Below, one piece after another: positions 21,539-31,032 of a stretch of 34,018 nucleotides of DNA (the stretch's first letter is position 1; each line of letters begins with the position of its first letter). The DNA comes from Alistipes sp. (lineage in GTDB: Bacteria; Bacteroidota; Bacteroidia; Bacteroidales; Rikenellaceae). A model generated the notes under the pieces. The model was not told the origin of the DNA and ran no database searches. It saw nothing but the letters and a program-made list of their open reading frames with translations. Location of the stretch: assembly GCA_031285405.1 (NCBI GenBank), contig JAITWH010000012.1, positions 1 to 34,018 of the forward strand, given 5' to 3'. The translations under genes were made by a program, and so were the position numbers.

Positions 21539-23683
21539 TCAACTGAGGAGCAACTCCATAATCTTGACAGCCGCGGTGGCAACGGGAGTACCCGGGCCGA
21601 AGATCGCGGCGGCGCCATCCTTGTAGAGCTGTGCGTAGTCCTGCGCAGGGATCACACCGCCGACGATCACCATGATGTCGGGGCGGCCCAACTTCTCAAG
21701 CTCGGCGATGATCTGCGGCACCAGCGTGAGGTGACCGGCGGCCAGCGACGACACGCCCACAACGTGGACGTCGTTCTCGACAGCCTGACGCGCGGCCTCC
21801 TCCGGAGTCTGGAACAGCGGCCCCATGTCGACGTCGAAACCGATGTCGGCGTAGCCCGTGGCGACAACCTTCGCGCCGCGGTCGTGGCCATCCTGACCCA
21901 ATTTGGCAACCATGATGCGAGGCTGACGCCCCTCCTTCTTTGCGAACTGTTCCGCGAGCTTCCGCGCCTGTTCGAATGTCTTGTCTCCTTTCACTTCCGA
22001 AGAATATACTCCTGAGATTGAACGAATTACAGCTTTGTAGCGACCGGCAACGGCTTCGCACGCATCGGAAATCTCGCCCAACGACGCACGCAGCCTCGCC
22101 GCCTCGACGGAGAGCTCCAACAGATTGCCCTTACCTGTGCGGGCGCACTCGGTGATGGCGGCCAACGCTTTTTCGACAGCAGCATTGTCGCGACCGGCCC
22201 TCAACGCCTTCAGACGCTCCACCTGTGAAATGCGCACCGCCGTGTTGTCGACGGCCAGAATGTCGATGGGATCTTCCTTGGCCAACCGGAAACGATTGAG
22301 TCCCACGATGATCTCCTCGCCGCTGTCGATGCGTGCCTGTTTGCGCGCGGCGGCCTCCTCGATCCTCATCTTGGGAATCCCCGTCTCGATCGCCTTGGCC
22401 ATGCCGCCCAGCTCCTCGACCTCCTGAATCAGGGCCCACGCCTTGTGCGCGATCTCATTGGTGAGGGTCTCCACATAGTACGAACCCGCCCACGGGTCGA
22501 CCTCGCGCGTGATGTCGGTCTCCTCCTGAATATATATCTGGGTGTTGCGAGCGATACGCGCCGAGAAGTCGGTCGGCAGTGCGATCGCCTCGTCGAGCGC
22601 GTTGGTGTGCAGACTCTGGGTGTGCCCCAGCGCCGCGCCCATAGCCTCGATGGCGGTACGTGCCACGTTGTTGAACGGATCCTGCTCCGTGAGCGACCAA
22701 CCCGATGTCTGGGTGTGCGTCCTCAACGCCAACGACTTTTGGCTCTTGGGCCCGAACTGTTTGACGATCTTGGCCCACAGCAGACGCGCGGCCCGCATCT
22801 TGGCGATCTCCATGAAGTGGTTCATGCCCAGCCCCCAAAAGAACGACAACCGCGGCGCGAACGAGTCGATGCTCATGCCGGCGTTGACCCCCGCCCTCAG
22901 ATACTCCATCCCGTCGGCCAGCGTGTATGCCAACTCGATGTCGGCTGTGGCGCCCGCCTCCTGCATGTGGTAGCCCGAGATCGAGATCGAGTTGAACTTG
23001 GGCATATTCCGCGACGTGTACTCAAATATGTCGGCAATGATCTTCATCGAGAAGTCGGGCGGATATATATAGGTGTTGCGCACCATGAACTCCTTGAGGA
23101 TGTCGTTCTGAATCGTACCGGCCAACTGGTCGAGGGTCGCCCCCTGCTCCAGCCCCGCCACGATGTAGAACGACAGCACCGGCAGCACCGCGCCGTTCAT
23201 AGTCATCGACACCGACATCTGATCCAACGGAATGCCGTCGAACAGCACCTTCATATCCTCCACCGAGCAGATCGACACCCCGGCCTTGCCCACGTCGCCC
23301 ACGACTCTGGGGTGGTCGGCGTCGTAGCCGCGGTGCGTCGCGAGGTCGAACGCGACCGAAAGCCCCTTCTGCCCGCTCGCAAGGTTGCGGCGATAGAAGG
23401 CGTTGCTCTCCTCGGCGGTCGAGAATCCGGCGTACTGACGAATCGTCCACGGCCTCATCACGTACATCGTGCTGTACGGCCCGCGCAGAAACGGTGCGAT
23501 ACCGGCGGCGTAGTTCAGGTGCTCCATTCCGGCCAGGTCGTCGGCCGAGTAGGTGGTCTTCACGGGGATTCGTTCGGCGGTGAGCCACTCGCTGCCGGCG
23601 CACGCCTTCGAGCTGCAGCAGCTTTGCGTCGCCGCACCCGCCGCCCCCTTGTAGTTAAGTTCTGAAAAAGTTGCTCTTTCCAT
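21539..23683 (-). CDS. mutB: Methylmalonyl-CoA mutase large (catalytic) subunit
   Basis: An adenosylcobalamin-dependent mutase interconverting succinyl-CoA and (R)-methylmalonyl-CoA, used by Bacteroidales for propionate formation. The 714-residue protein has the (beta/alpha)8 substrate domain with [11 protein letters not shown] near 64 and [11 protein letters not shown] near 85, [19 protein letters not shown] near 330, and the C-terminal B12-binding domain with the D-x-H-x-x-G motif GQDGHDRG; the cobalt-ligating histidine is H600. [14 protein letters not shown] further on is also typical. The partner subunit MutA is encoded upstream in the same direction, with a lipoprotein gene between. The gene is followed by a strong terminator. 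Confidence 0.97.
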   Translation of the reverse strand: MERATFSELNYKGAAGAATQSCCSSKACAGSEWLTAERIPVKTTYSADDLAGMEHLNYAAGIAPFLRGPYSTMYVMRPWTIRQYAGFSTAEESNAFYRRNLASGQKGLSVAFDLATHRGYDADHPRVVGDVGKAGVSICSVEDMKVLFDGIPLDQMSVSMTMNGAVLPVLSFYIVAGLEQGATLDQLAGTIQNDILKEFMVRNTYIYPPDFSMKIIADIFEYTSRNMPKFNSISISGYHMQEAGATADIELAYTLADGMEYLRAGVNAGMSIDSFAPRLSFFWGLGMNHFMEIAKMRAARLLWAKIVKQFGPKSQKSLALRTHTQTSGWSLTEQDPFNNVARTAIEAMGAALGHTQSLHTNALDEAIALPTDFSARIARNTQIYIQEETDITREVDPWAGSYYVETLTNEIAHKAWALIQEVEELGGMAKAIETGIPKMRIEEAAARKQARIDSGEEIIVGLNRFRLAKEDPIDILAVDNTAVRISQVERLKALRAGRDNAAVEKALAAITECARTGKGNLLELSVEAARLRASLGEISDACEAVAGRYKAVIRSISGVYSSEVKGDKTFEQARKLAEQFAKKEGRQPRIMVAKLGQDGHDRGAKVVATGYADIGFDVDMGPLFQTPEEAARQAVENDVHVVGVSSLAAGHLTLVPQIIAELEKLGRPDIMVIVGGVIPAQDYAQLYKDGAAAIFGPGTPVATAAVKIMELLLS

Positions 23684-23732
23684 ATATTTTGTGTTTTTTC
23701 TATTTTGCTTCGAAATTTTTAGACACAGCCCG

Positions 23733-24569
23733 TTACCTGCTGCCCGGCGATACCACCACTCGAATCACGCTGCGCACACCGGCCTCGGGGTACTTCGCCC
23801 GATAGTGTTCGGAGAGGTCTTCATAGAGTCTGATGTGCCATGTGCGCACCGGACTCATACGCGTAAACGGATCTTGGACAACGAACATGTCATGCTCGCG
23901 TGGCGCTTCGTCCCCCCGAGTGAACATCCACTTGCCGGAGGTGACGATCTGGTTATTGATCGGCAGGATAGAGTAGATCGGTTTCCATTCGGCCTCTCCC
24001 TCCACAATCGACATCGTTCCCAAGGCGACATCGTTGTTGTCGGCGTCGACAAATGTGCAATCGAACAGCTGCGACCCGTCGCCCAGCGGGCCTCTGCCGC
24101 TCAGGTCGATACCGCCGCCCTCGACCCAGAGATCGTCGGCGGCCAGATCGGCCTCGATGGCCTCGGTGCTGTCGGCATCGACGTGTGTCACGATGTCGGT
24201 GACGCGCAACCCGACGATGCGTTTGGTCACTGTCACTAAACAACTCGCCGTCGAGCCGTTGAGGACGTCGGCCACGGTGACCGTCGCCTCGCCCTCGGCC
24301 TTGGGGTCGATCACGATCCGCGGCATGGCGCCATACATCAACTCGACCTCGACATCCGCAACCTCGGGCTTGTCAATTGCAACTGCATAGTCGCCACTTC
24401 CGGCGGTGATGGTCACGGGGTATGAGTCGCTGTAAAGGTAGACCGTCACCACGCTCTGTTCGAGCTCCACGTCCATCGAGTCGGGCCCACCGTCGTCGCA
24501 CCCCGTCGTCACCGCGAAAACCGCCGCGAAGAGCGTCACGAGTGCGAGTATCGAAAACAACCGTCTCAT
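23733..24569 (-). CDS. Lipoprotein of unknown function inside the mut operon
   Basis: The 278-residue protein has a signal peptide (residues 1-23) with lipobox V-T-T-G-C24, followed by DDGG, so it should be lipidated and exported. The part from about 35 to 105 resembles a bacterial Ig-like (BIG2-type) domain: [16 protein letters not shown], then [15 protein letters not shown] and a strand VTVTK. The C-terminal half (about 110-278) has no recognised domain. Its ATG overlaps the mutA stop as ATGA, so it is translationally coupled to mutA, and mutB follows after 49 nt. A surface lipoprotein has no obvious part in methylmalonyl-CoA chemistry; the insertion could be a lineage-specific event. Confidence 0.8.
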   Translation of the reverse strand: MRRLFSILALVTLFAAVFAVTTGCDDGGPDSMDVELEQSVVTVYLYSDSYPVTITAGSGDYAVAIDKPEVADVEVELMYGAMPRIVIDPKAEGEATVTVADVLNGSTASCLVTVTKRIVGLRVTDIVTHVDADSTEAIEADLAADDLWVEGGGIDLSGRGPLGDGSQLFDCTFVDADNNDVALGTMSIVEGEAEWKPIYSILPINNQIVTSGKWMFTRGDEAPREHDMFVVQDPFTRMSPVRTWHIRLYEDLSEHYRAKYPEAGVRSVIRVVVSPGSR

Positions 24570-26413
24570 AGTACGCCCAACTCTTTAAGATAACCCTTCA
24601 GCGTCTCCAACACATTGCTCTTCACCGAGATGAAGTGCGTGATGCCCTGCGCTTCGAGTTCGGGCTGCGAAGCGGGAGCACCGGCCACCACCAGAATCGC
24701 CTTCGAGCCGAGCAGCTTCGCCGCCTCGGGAGCGAGTGTCGCGTAGTCGTCGTCGGCCGCACACATCACAACTATCTGAGCGCCACTCGCCAACGCCGCT
24801 TTCGCCCCCTCCTCGACGCTCGCAAAGAATGTGTTGTCGGTCACGCGAATACCCGCGCAGGCAAAGAAGTTGCAGGCAAACTGCGCCCTCGCACGAGCCA
24901 TCGCCAGAGTGCCGCACGTCAGCATAAACGCCGTGGGGGTCTTGCCGCTGCGATCCGTCGCAAGGCGAATCTGCTCGAAGGGCATCGCACCGCGATAGGG
25001 CCGCAAAACGCCGCTCCCCGTCGCCGGCTCGACCGCCGCGGCCGTGACCGCCTCTCCTGCCGTCTCTGTAAAATTAGGATATTGGTTCGCCCCCAGCAGC
25101 ACCGTGCGGCGAGTGGCCACAGCCTTGTCCTTGGCGGCGGCGGATGCCTCCACGGCTCCCGTCACAAACCCCTCCTTGAAGGCGGCGATGTAACCACCCT
25201 TCGCTTCGACCTCGCGGAACAGTTTCCACGCCTCGTTGGCAATGCTGTCGGTGAGAGTCTCGATGTAGTACGAACCGCCCGACGGGTCGACAACCTGATC
25301 GAAGTGCGACTCATGTTTCAGCAGCAGCTGCACGTTGCGCGCAATGCGGCGGCTGAACTCGGTGGGATTCTCAAACGGCGCGTCGAACGGCACCACCTCC
25401 AACGAGTGTACCCCGCCGATCGTCGCACTCATCGCCTCGGTCGTGCCGCGCAGCATATTGGTGTGGGGGTCGTACACAGTTTGGTTCCAACGCGAGGTGA
25501 CGGCATGCGTCAGCATCTTGCCCGCGCACTCCTTCGCCGGCCCATACTGCGCCACGATGTTGGCCCATAGCATGCGGGCGGCGCGGAACTTGGCGATCTC
25601 CATAAAGTAGTTGGAGCTCACGGCCATCGAGAAACGGATGATGCCGGCCGCACGGTCGACACTCAGCCCCGCCTCCATCAGGCGCACCAGATACTCGTGC
25701 CCCACGGCGAGGGTGAATGCCAACTCCTGGGTGATGGTCGCGCCGCTCTCGTTGAACTTGTCGCCGCTCACGGTCACCAACCTCACGCGAGGATATTTCT
25801 CATACTTTCCGGCGAGTGCCGCAACCTTGGCGAAACACTTCCCGCCGCCTTCGCAACATCCGGACACTCCCTGCAGCGACAACTTCTTCACCACGGGGTC
25901 GATCACGAAGCTCATGCGAACATCGTGCGGATCCATTCCGTCGATCCGCGCCAGCATCATCTCGGCGACGCGGGGCGTGCCCTTTCCGCAGAACACGATC
26001 TCGACCGCGCCCAGAACGATCCCGTTCAACAGCGCCCCCAGGTCGCCCTCCGAAAAGTCGTCACTCGCAATGCAGAAACCCACCGAGTCGCACCCCGCCT
26101 CAAGTGCGGCGATGGCTTCGGCGTTGGCCTTGCGCGGATCTACCACGGCGATTGTCTGATGGATCCTCCATTCGTTGCACTTGCCGGTGCCCCTCACGAA
26201 TGGGAAGCTGCCCGGCTGCCCCGCCAAAAACGGAACCTTCGCAAGGTCTTCGGCACGGTAGTAGGGTCTGACATTGAAACCTTCGGAGGTGCGCCACACC
26301 AGACGTCGTTCGTAGTCGGCCCCCTTGAGGTCGGCGTTGATTACCTCTTCCCACTTTTCGGTCGCGACCGGCGGAAATTCATCGAACAGCCTCGCTTTGT
26401 TGTTGTCTGCCAT
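24566..26413 (-). CDS. mutA: Methylmalonyl-CoA mutase small subunit
   Basis: The non-catalytic partner of MutB in the heterodimeric mutase. The 615-residue protein keeps the overall fold: KWEEVINADLKGADYERRLVWRTSEGFNVRPYYRAED in the first 55 residues (described here by its ends KWEEVI and RAED), a TIM-barrel region, and a C-terminal B12-binding-like domain in which the D-x-H-x-x-G motif is lost (the segment reads LTCGTLAMARARA), as expected for this subunit. SGCCEGGGKCFAKVA near 180 is an unusual Cys-rich stretch. It is the first gene of a mutA-lipoprotein-mutB unit, with a TAnnTTTG box 45 nt upstream. Confidence 0.95.
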   Translation of the reverse strand: MADNNKARLFDEFPPVATEKWEEVINADLKGADYERRLVWRTSEGFNVRPYYRAEDLAKVPFLAGQPGSFPFVRGTGKCNEWRIHQTIAVVDPRKANAEAIAALEAGCDSVGFCIASDDFSEGDLGALLNGIVLGAVEIVFCGKGTPRVAEMMLARIDGMDPHDVRMSFVIDPVVKKLSLQGVSGCCEGGGKCFAKVAALAGKYEKYPRVRLVTVSGDKFNESGATITQELAFTLAVGHEYLVRLMEAGLSVDRAAGIIRFSMAVSSNYFMEIAKFRAARMLWANIVAQYGPAKECAGKMLTHAVTSRWNQTVYDPHTNMLRGTTEAMSATIGGVHSLEVVPFDAPFENPTEFSRRIARNVQLLLKHESHFDQVVDPSGGSYYIETLTDSIANEAWKLFREVEAKGGYIAAFKEGFVTGAVEASAAAKDKAVATRRTVLLGANQYPNFTETAGEAVTAAAVEPATGSGVLRPYRGAMPFEQIRLATDRSGKTPTAFMLTCGTLAMARARAQFACNFFACAGIRVTDNTFFASVEEGAKAALASGAQIVVMCAADDDYATLAPEAAKLLGSKAILVVAGAPASQPELEAQGITHFISVKSNVLETLKGYLKELGVL

Positions 26414-26458
26414 ATCGGAATTGTGATTTGTTTTAGATTAGTTTTTTGGTTTAAGGCG

Positions 26459-26466
26459 CAAATGTA
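26459..26466 (-). promoter_or_regulatory. -7 promoter box for the mutA-lipoprotein-mutB operon
   Basis: Minus-strand TACATTTG matches TAnnTTTG exactly and lies 45 nt before the mutA ATG. No cobalamin riboswitch could fit in the 67-nt gap to the neighbouring nhaD gene. Confidence 0.6.
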
Positions 26467-26480
26467 ACAAAAATTTATTA

Positions 26481-27842
26481 CTAAAACGACCCCGCCAAAA
26501 CCATTTCCGCGATAAACACGGCGATACCCGCCACATATCCGACCAGCGCCATCAGAGTGAAGTTCCGCAAGTACCACCCGAAGTTGATCTTTTCCAACCC
26601 CATCGCCACCACCCCCGCCGCCGAGCCGATGATCAGCAGGCTGCCGCCCCGTCCCGCGCAGAAAGCCAACAGCGTCCAGAACGCCCCGTCCTGCACAAAG
26701 TAGCCCGCGTATGCCGGATCGGCCGAAGCCGCCACCGCCGCCGCATCCGCAATCGGATACATGCCGATCGACGCCGCCACCAGAGGCACGTTGTCGACCA
26801 CCGCCGACATCAGCCCGATAAGTGTGTTCATAAGATAGATGTTGTGTGCGCTCCCATCCAGGAAGGCCGCGAATCCCCCCAGCACCCCCGCGCTGTCCAG
26901 CACCGAGACCGACATGAGAATCCCCAGAAAGAACAATATCGTCGTCATGTCGATATCATGAATGATCTTCGACACGCGGTACTGATCCTCGGAAGGGATA
27001 TCGGGGTGGTGCTTATACATAATCTCGGTCACCATCCACATAACCCCCAGCGCAATCACCATCCCCAGATATGGCGGCAGCCCCGTGAGCGCCTTGAACA
27101 CTGGAATCATCAGCATCATCGCCACCCCCAGCAGCAGGATTATCAGACTCTCCCGCCCCGTGATGTAGTGCTTCTCGGTCGACGGCTCGTCGCGATACCC
27201 GGGCGACGTGGTGATGCCGCGCAGTATGCGGGCGCAGAATAGACACGGCACGACGATGGAGACGAGGCTCGGCAGGAACAACGTCGAGATCAACCCCCAC
27301 GCCGTGATGTTGCCCCTCACCCACAGCATGATAGTCGTGACGTCGCCGATTGGCGACCACGCCCCGCCCGCGTTGGCGGCGATGATGATGAGTCCCGCGA
27401 AAATCCACCGCTCCTTGTAGTTGGCCAGCAACTTGCGCATCAGCATGATCATCACGATGGTGGTTGTGAGGTTGTCGAGAATCGCCGACAGAAAGAATGT
27501 GATCAGCGCGATGATCCACACCAACTTCACCTTGTTGCGCGTGGTGATGCGCCGCGTCATGAAGTCGAACCCTCCGTTGAGGTCGATGAGCGACACGATC
27601 GTCATGGCGCAGATCAGAAACACCAGAATCTCGCACGTCGACGCAAGCGCGTTCCACACATCGCCGTTGACGGCGTCGGGGCCGAAGCTCGGGTCGATCG
27701 TCCGCCCAAAGAGCATGAAGATAGTCCACATCGCGCCGCACATGATCAGCGCGATGGCGGCTTTGTTGATTCGCGTCCTGTTTTCGAGAGCTATCAACAC
27801 GTAGCCCACAACGAAAACCGCAATCATAATGATCGTAAGCAT
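26481..27842 (-). CDS. nhaD: NhaD-type Na+/H+ antiporter (paralogue 1)
   Basis: An inner-membrane sodium/proton antiporter of the IT/ArsB-NhaD superfamily. The 453-residue protein has about 12 membrane segments and the conserved central part SAILDNLTTTIVMIMLMRKL and NAGGAWSPIGDVTTIMLW near 125-175 (reentrant loop with Asp and Thr residues), mirrored in the second half by GLMSAVVDNVPLVAASIGMY near 350. It lies 59 nt downstream of a close paralogue in the same direction. The two are similar over their whole length with many conservative differences, so they arose by an old duplication. Confidence 0.93.
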   Translation of the reverse strand: MLTIIMIAVFVVGYVLIALENRTRINKAAIALIMCGAMWTIFMLFGRTIDPSFGPDAVNGDVWNALASTCEILVFLICAMTIVSLIDLNGGFDFMTRRITTRNKVKLVWIIALITFFLSAILDNLTTTIVMIMLMRKLLANYKERWIFAGLIIIAANAGGAWSPIGDVTTIMLWVRGNITAWGLISTLFLPSLVSIVVPCLFCARILRGITTSPGYRDEPSTEKHYITGRESLIILLLGVAMMLMIPVFKALTGLPPYLGMVIALGVMWMVTEIMYKHHPDIPSEDQYRVSKIIHDIDMTTILFFLGILMSVSVLDSAGVLGGFAAFLDGSAHNIYLMNTLIGLMSAVVDNVPLVAASIGMYPIADAAAVAASADPAYAGYFVQDGAFWTLLAFCAGRGGSLLIIGSAAGVVAMGLEKINFGWYLRNFTLMALVGYVAGIAVFIAEMVLAGSF

Positions 27843-27871
27843 GGCTTCAAAAGGTTTTAAGTTTTAAGCCA

Positions 27872-27879
27872 CAAACTTA
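27872..27879 (-). promoter_or_regulatory. -7 promoter box between the two nhaD genes
   Basis: Minus-strand TAAGTTTG matches TAnnTTTG, 29 nt before the ATG at 27842. It suggests paralogue 1 can be transcribed separately from paralogue 2. A TTTG lies 14 nt further upstream, closer than the usual -33 spacing. Confidence 0.5.
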
Positions 27880-27901
27880 ACGATAATAATTATCAAACGC
27901 G

Positions 27902-29248
27902 CTAAAAAGTCCCGATAATTAACATCTCCGCAATAAACACCACGATACCGGTAACATAGCCCCCCAGAGCCATCAGCGAAAAGTTCTTAAGATACCACAT
28001 AAAGTTGATCTTCTCCAACCCCATGGCAATAACCCCCGCGGCCGAACCGATAATCAGAATGCTCCCCCCCGTACCGGCGCAGAAGGCCAGCAGCTTCCAG
28101 AACACCCCGTCCTGCATGAAGTAGGCCGCGTATGCCGGATCCGCCGAAGCTGCCACCGCCGCCGCGTCGGGCATAGCGTACATCCCCATCGCCCCCGCCA
28201 CCAGAGGCACGTTGTCGACAATCGCCGACATGACCCCGATTAGCGTGTTGATAGCGTAGATATTGTGTACCCCCGAGTCGAGCATCTGCGCGAAAGCGCC
28301 CAGCAGACCAATCCCCTCCAGCGCCGACACCGCCATCAGAATCCCCAGAAAGAAGAGAATCGTCGTCATGTCGATCTCACGAATAACCCTGATCACACGA
28401 TTGCGATCCTCGGCGGGAATGTCGGGCCGCATCCTGTACATAATCTCCGTCACCACCCAAATCACCCCCAGCGCACCGATCATCCCCATGTAGGGAGGCA
28501 GCCCCGTGACCGACTTGAACACCGGCACCATCAGCAGCATCACCACCCCGATAACGAGAATCAGCAAACTCTCCCGCCCCGTCATGTAACGCCTCTCGCG
28601 CGACGGCTCGTCCTTGTATCCCGGGGCCGAGATAATCCCCTTCAACACACGCGAGCAGACCACGGCCGGAATAATAACCGAAGCGATGCTCGGCAGCAGC
28701 AGAGTAGACACAAGCCCCGAAGTCGTGACATTGCCCCTCACCCACAACATGATAGTCGTCACGTCACCGATGGGCGACCACGCCCCCCCCGAGTTCGCGG
28801 CGATGATGATGAGACCGGCAAAGGCCCACCGCTCCTTGTAGTTGGCCAGCAGCTTCTTCATCAACATAATCATGATGATGGTCGAGGTCATGTTGTCGAG
28901 AATCGCCGAAAGAATAAAGGTGATCGCCGCAATGATCCACACCAGCTTAACCTTATTCCGAGTGGTGATGCGACGAGTGATAAAGTCGAATCCCCCGTTC
29001 AGGTCGATAAGCGACACGATGGTCATCGCACATATCAGAAACACAAGTATCTCGCACGCCGAGGCCAGCGCGTTCCAGGCATCGGTATTCACCGTGGCGG
29101 CGTCGGTGACCCCCCCGAACATAAACATCGTCCACAGCACCGCACACATAATCATAGCGACGGCGGCCTTGTCGACATGGGTTTTGTGTTCAAAGGCGAT
29201 AAAAGCGTAGCCCGCGACAAAGATCGCGATCATCGAGAATACAAGCAT
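27902..29248 (-). CDS. nhaD: NhaD-type Na+/H+ antiporter (paralogue 2)
   Basis: The 448-residue protein has the same topology and signatures as its neighbour: SAILDNMTSTIIMIMLMKKL, NSGGAWSPIGDVTTIMLW and GVMSAIVDNVPLVAGAMGMY. The N-terminal loop differs most: paralogue 1 has LFGRTIDPSFGPDAVNGD where this one has the shorter FGGVTDAATVNTD. The second-site difference AGA versus AAS after VDNVPLV is near the ion path, so the pair could differ in pH or ion response; this is inference. It is divergently transcribed from the UbiD-family gene. Confidence 0.93.
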   Translation of the reverse strand: MLVFSMIAIFVAGYAFIAFEHKTHVDKAAVAMIMCAVLWTMFMFGGVTDAATVNTDAWNALASACEILVFLICAMTIVSLIDLNGGFDFITRRITTRNKVKLVWIIAAITFILSAILDNMTSTIIMIMLMKKLLANYKERWAFAGLIIIAANSGGAWSPIGDVTTIMLWVRGNVTTSGLVSTLLLPSIASVIIPAVVCSRVLKGIISAPGYKDEPSRERRYMTGRESLLILVIGVVMLLMVPVFKSVTGLPPYMGMIGALGVIWVVTEIMYRMRPDIPAEDRNRVIRVIREIDMTTILFFLGILMAVSALEGIGLLGAFAQMLDSGVHNIYAINTLIGVMSAIVDNVPLVAGAMGMYAMPDAAAVAASADPAYAAYFMQDGVFWKLLAFCAGTGGSILIIGSAAGVIAMGLEKINFMWYLKNFSLMALGGYVTGIVVFIAEMLIIGTF

Positions 29249-29284
29249 AATTTTTTACTGTTAGTTTATTAACAAAAGAGAGTG

Positions 29285-29292
29285 CAAAATTA
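29285..29292 (-). promoter_or_regulatory. -7 box for the nhaD pair
   Basis: Minus-strand TAATTTTG matches TAnnTTTG, 36 nt before the ATG at 29248. It lies 12 nt from the plus-strand box of the divergent gene, inside an inverted repeat (AGAGTGCAAAA / TTTTTGCTCTCT). Confidence 0.5.
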
Positions 29293-29304
29293 ATAATTTT
29301 TTTG

Positions 29305-29312
29305 TATTTTTG
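29305..29312 (+). promoter_or_regulatory. -7 box for the UbiD-family gene
   Basis: TATTTTTG matches TAnnTTTG, 31 nt before the GTG at 29344. It is divergent from and adjacent to the nhaD box. Confidence 0.5.
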
Positions 29313-29343
29313 CTCTCTGTGTACAAAAAACCGCACCCACCCT

Positions 29344-31032
29344 GTGTATAAAAATCTGCCTGAATACATAGCGACGCTTGAGCGCGAGGGAGAACTCCGC
29401 CGCATCGCCACCCCCGTGTCGCCCATCCTTGAGATCACCGAGATCACCGACCGCGTGTCCAAAAGTCCGAAGGGTGGCCCGGCGCTGCTGTTCGAAAATG
29501 TCGAGGGCAGCACCTTTCCGGTGGTCACCAACCTGATGGGCTCCGATCGACGCATAGCCCTGGCCCTGGGCGCCGAGTCGTTGGACGACATCGCCTCGCG
29601 CCTTGAGGGTGTGCTGCGCGAGGCGTTCGTGCCGCGTGGCTCGCTGGCCGAGAAGATGCGCACCCTGCCGCTGCTGACCGAACTTGCGCGCTGGTTCCCC
29701 AAAAAATCGAAGGGCCGCGGCGAGTGCCAACAGGTGGTACTGCAAGGCGGAGTCGAAAAACTGCCGGTGCTCAAGTGTTGGCCCCACGACGGAGGCCGAT
29801 TCGTGACGCTGCCGTTGGTCCACACCGCCCACCCCGAGACGGGCTCACGCAACGTGGGCATGTACCGCATGCAAATTTTCGACGACCACACCACCGGCAT
29901 GCACTGGCACATCCACAAGACCGGCGCGCTCCACTACGACGCCTACAAAAAAGCGGGCATCACCCGAATGCCGGTCAGCGTCTGCCTCGGAGGCGACCCC
30001 GCCTACACCTACGCCGCCACCGCCCCCATGCCCGACGGGATGGACGAATATCTGTTGGCGGGATTCCTGCGCCGCCGCCCCGTGCGGCTGGTGAAGTGCG
30101 TGACCAACGACCTGTGGGTACCCGCCGACTGCGACTTCGTCATCGAGGGTTGGGTCGACACCACCGAGCCGCCACGCCGCGAGGGCCCCTTCGGCGACCA
30201 CACGGGCTTCTACTCGCTGGACGACCTCTACCCCGTGTTCCACGTCGAGGCGATCACCCACCGGCGTGACGCGATCTACCCTGCGACGGTGGTCGGCGTA
30301 CCGCCCCAGGAGGATGCGTGGTTCGCCGCCGCCACCGAGCGTATCTTCCTGCCACCCATCCGTTTCGCGCTGCAACCCGAGGTGACCGACCTGCACATGC
30401 CGCCCGCCGGCGTGGCCCACAACCTCGCGATCGTGTCGATGGATACAGCCTACGCCGGCCAACCCGAGAAGGTCGCGGGGGCGCTGTGGGGAGCGGGTCA
30501 GATGATGTTCAACAAGGTGTTGGTGGCAACGCCGGCCGACTTCCCGATCCGCGATCCGGAGGCCGTCGCAAGGCTGCTGAGTGGAGTCGACCCCGCGCGA
30601 GATTTCGTCTTCGGCCACGGAGTGTTAGACGCACTCGACCACGCCACCGCCACCCCGGGAACCGGAAGCAAACTACTAATAGACGCCACCGGAGTGAAAA
30701 CTAATTATCAATTATCAATTATCAATTATCAATTAAACATAGACGATGGAGCCAAGTCGCTCTCCCCTAACGAACAACTCTGGCTCGCCCTCGCCAACAC
30801 AGACCCCGCAAGGGACATAACAATCGCCGACGGAGTGGCCACCATAGACGCCCGAGCCAAGATCACCGGCGGCGAGGCGACACCCGGCAGATGGCCCAAC
30901 GTAGTGGTGATGGACAAGTCGACAGTCGAGTTGGTCGACCGCCGCTGGCCCGAGTACACGCTCGGCGCCCTCCTCCCCTCGCCCTCCGACCGCTACCGTA
31001 AACTCCTGCACTCCGATGGCGCGGCAGTCTGA
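29344..31032 (+). CDS. UbiD-family decarboxylase (menaquinone biosynthesis type) with heptamer insertion
   Basis: A prenylated-FMN-dependent decarboxylase of the UbiD family, of the long form annotated in Bacteroidota as a menaquinone biosynthesis decarboxylase. From GTG 29344 it has 562 residues: MYKNLPEYIATLEREGELRRI at the N-terminus (given by its ends MYKNLP and ELRRI), PVSPILEITEITDRV, NVGMYRMQIFDDHTTGMHWH near 170, CLGGDPAYTYAATAP, WEGPFGDHTGFYS-like EGPFGDHTG near 275, and GVPPQEDAWFAAATERIFLPP near 310. After LLIDATG a segment NYQLSIINYQL is encoded by an AATTATC array (30703-30735). The normal C-terminus WPNVVVMD..VDRRWPEY..PSPSDRY follows. The in-frame TTG at 29302 would overlap the promoter box. 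Confidence 0.9.
   Translation: MYKNLPEYIATLEREGELRRIATPVSPILEITEITDRVSKSPKGGPALLFENVEGSTFPVVTNLMGSDRRIALALGAESLDDIASRLEGVLREAFVPRGSLAEKMRTLPLLTELARWFPKKSKGRGECQQVVLQGGVEKLPVLKCWPHDGGRFVTLPLVHTAHPETGSRNVGMYRMQIFDDHTTGMHWHIHKTGALHYDAYKKAGITRMPVSVCLGGDPAYTYAATAPMPDGMDEYLLAGFLRRRPVRLVKCVTNDLWVPADCDFVIEGWVDTTEPPRREGPFGDHTGFYSLDDLYPVFHVEAITHRRDAIYPATVVGVPPQEDAWFAAATERIFLPPIRFALQPEVTDLHMPPAGVAHNLAIVSMDTAYAGQPEKVAGALWGAGQMMFNKVLVATPADFPIRDPEAVARLLSGVDPARDFVFGHGVLDALDHATATPGTGSKLLIDATGVKTNYQLSIINYQLNIDDGAKSLSPNEQLWLALANTDPARDITIADGVATIDARAKITGGEATPGRWPNVVVMDKSTVELVDRRWPEYTLGALLPSPSDRYRKLLHSDGAAV
30703..30735 (+). repeat. AATTATC heptamer array inside the UbiD-family gene
   Basis: Four complete AATTATC units plus AATTA make 33 nt, exactly 11 codons. 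The array is read as N-Y-Q-L-S-I-I-N-Y-Q-L. AATTATC is the only array of this sequence in the window and has no stop codon in any of its three forward frames. Confidence 0.9.

Noticed and set aside
22445-23665. 406-codon plus-strand ORF opposite mutB
   Set aside because: Shadow of mutB; no domain and Arg/His-rich composition.
26414-26480. Cobalamin riboswitch ahead of mutA
   Set aside because: The spacer is only 67 nt, far too short, and lacks a B12-box-like sequence.
28265-29272. 335-codon plus-strand ORF opposite nhaD
   Set aside because: Antisense shadow of a membrane protein gene, with His/Arg/Asn-rich product.
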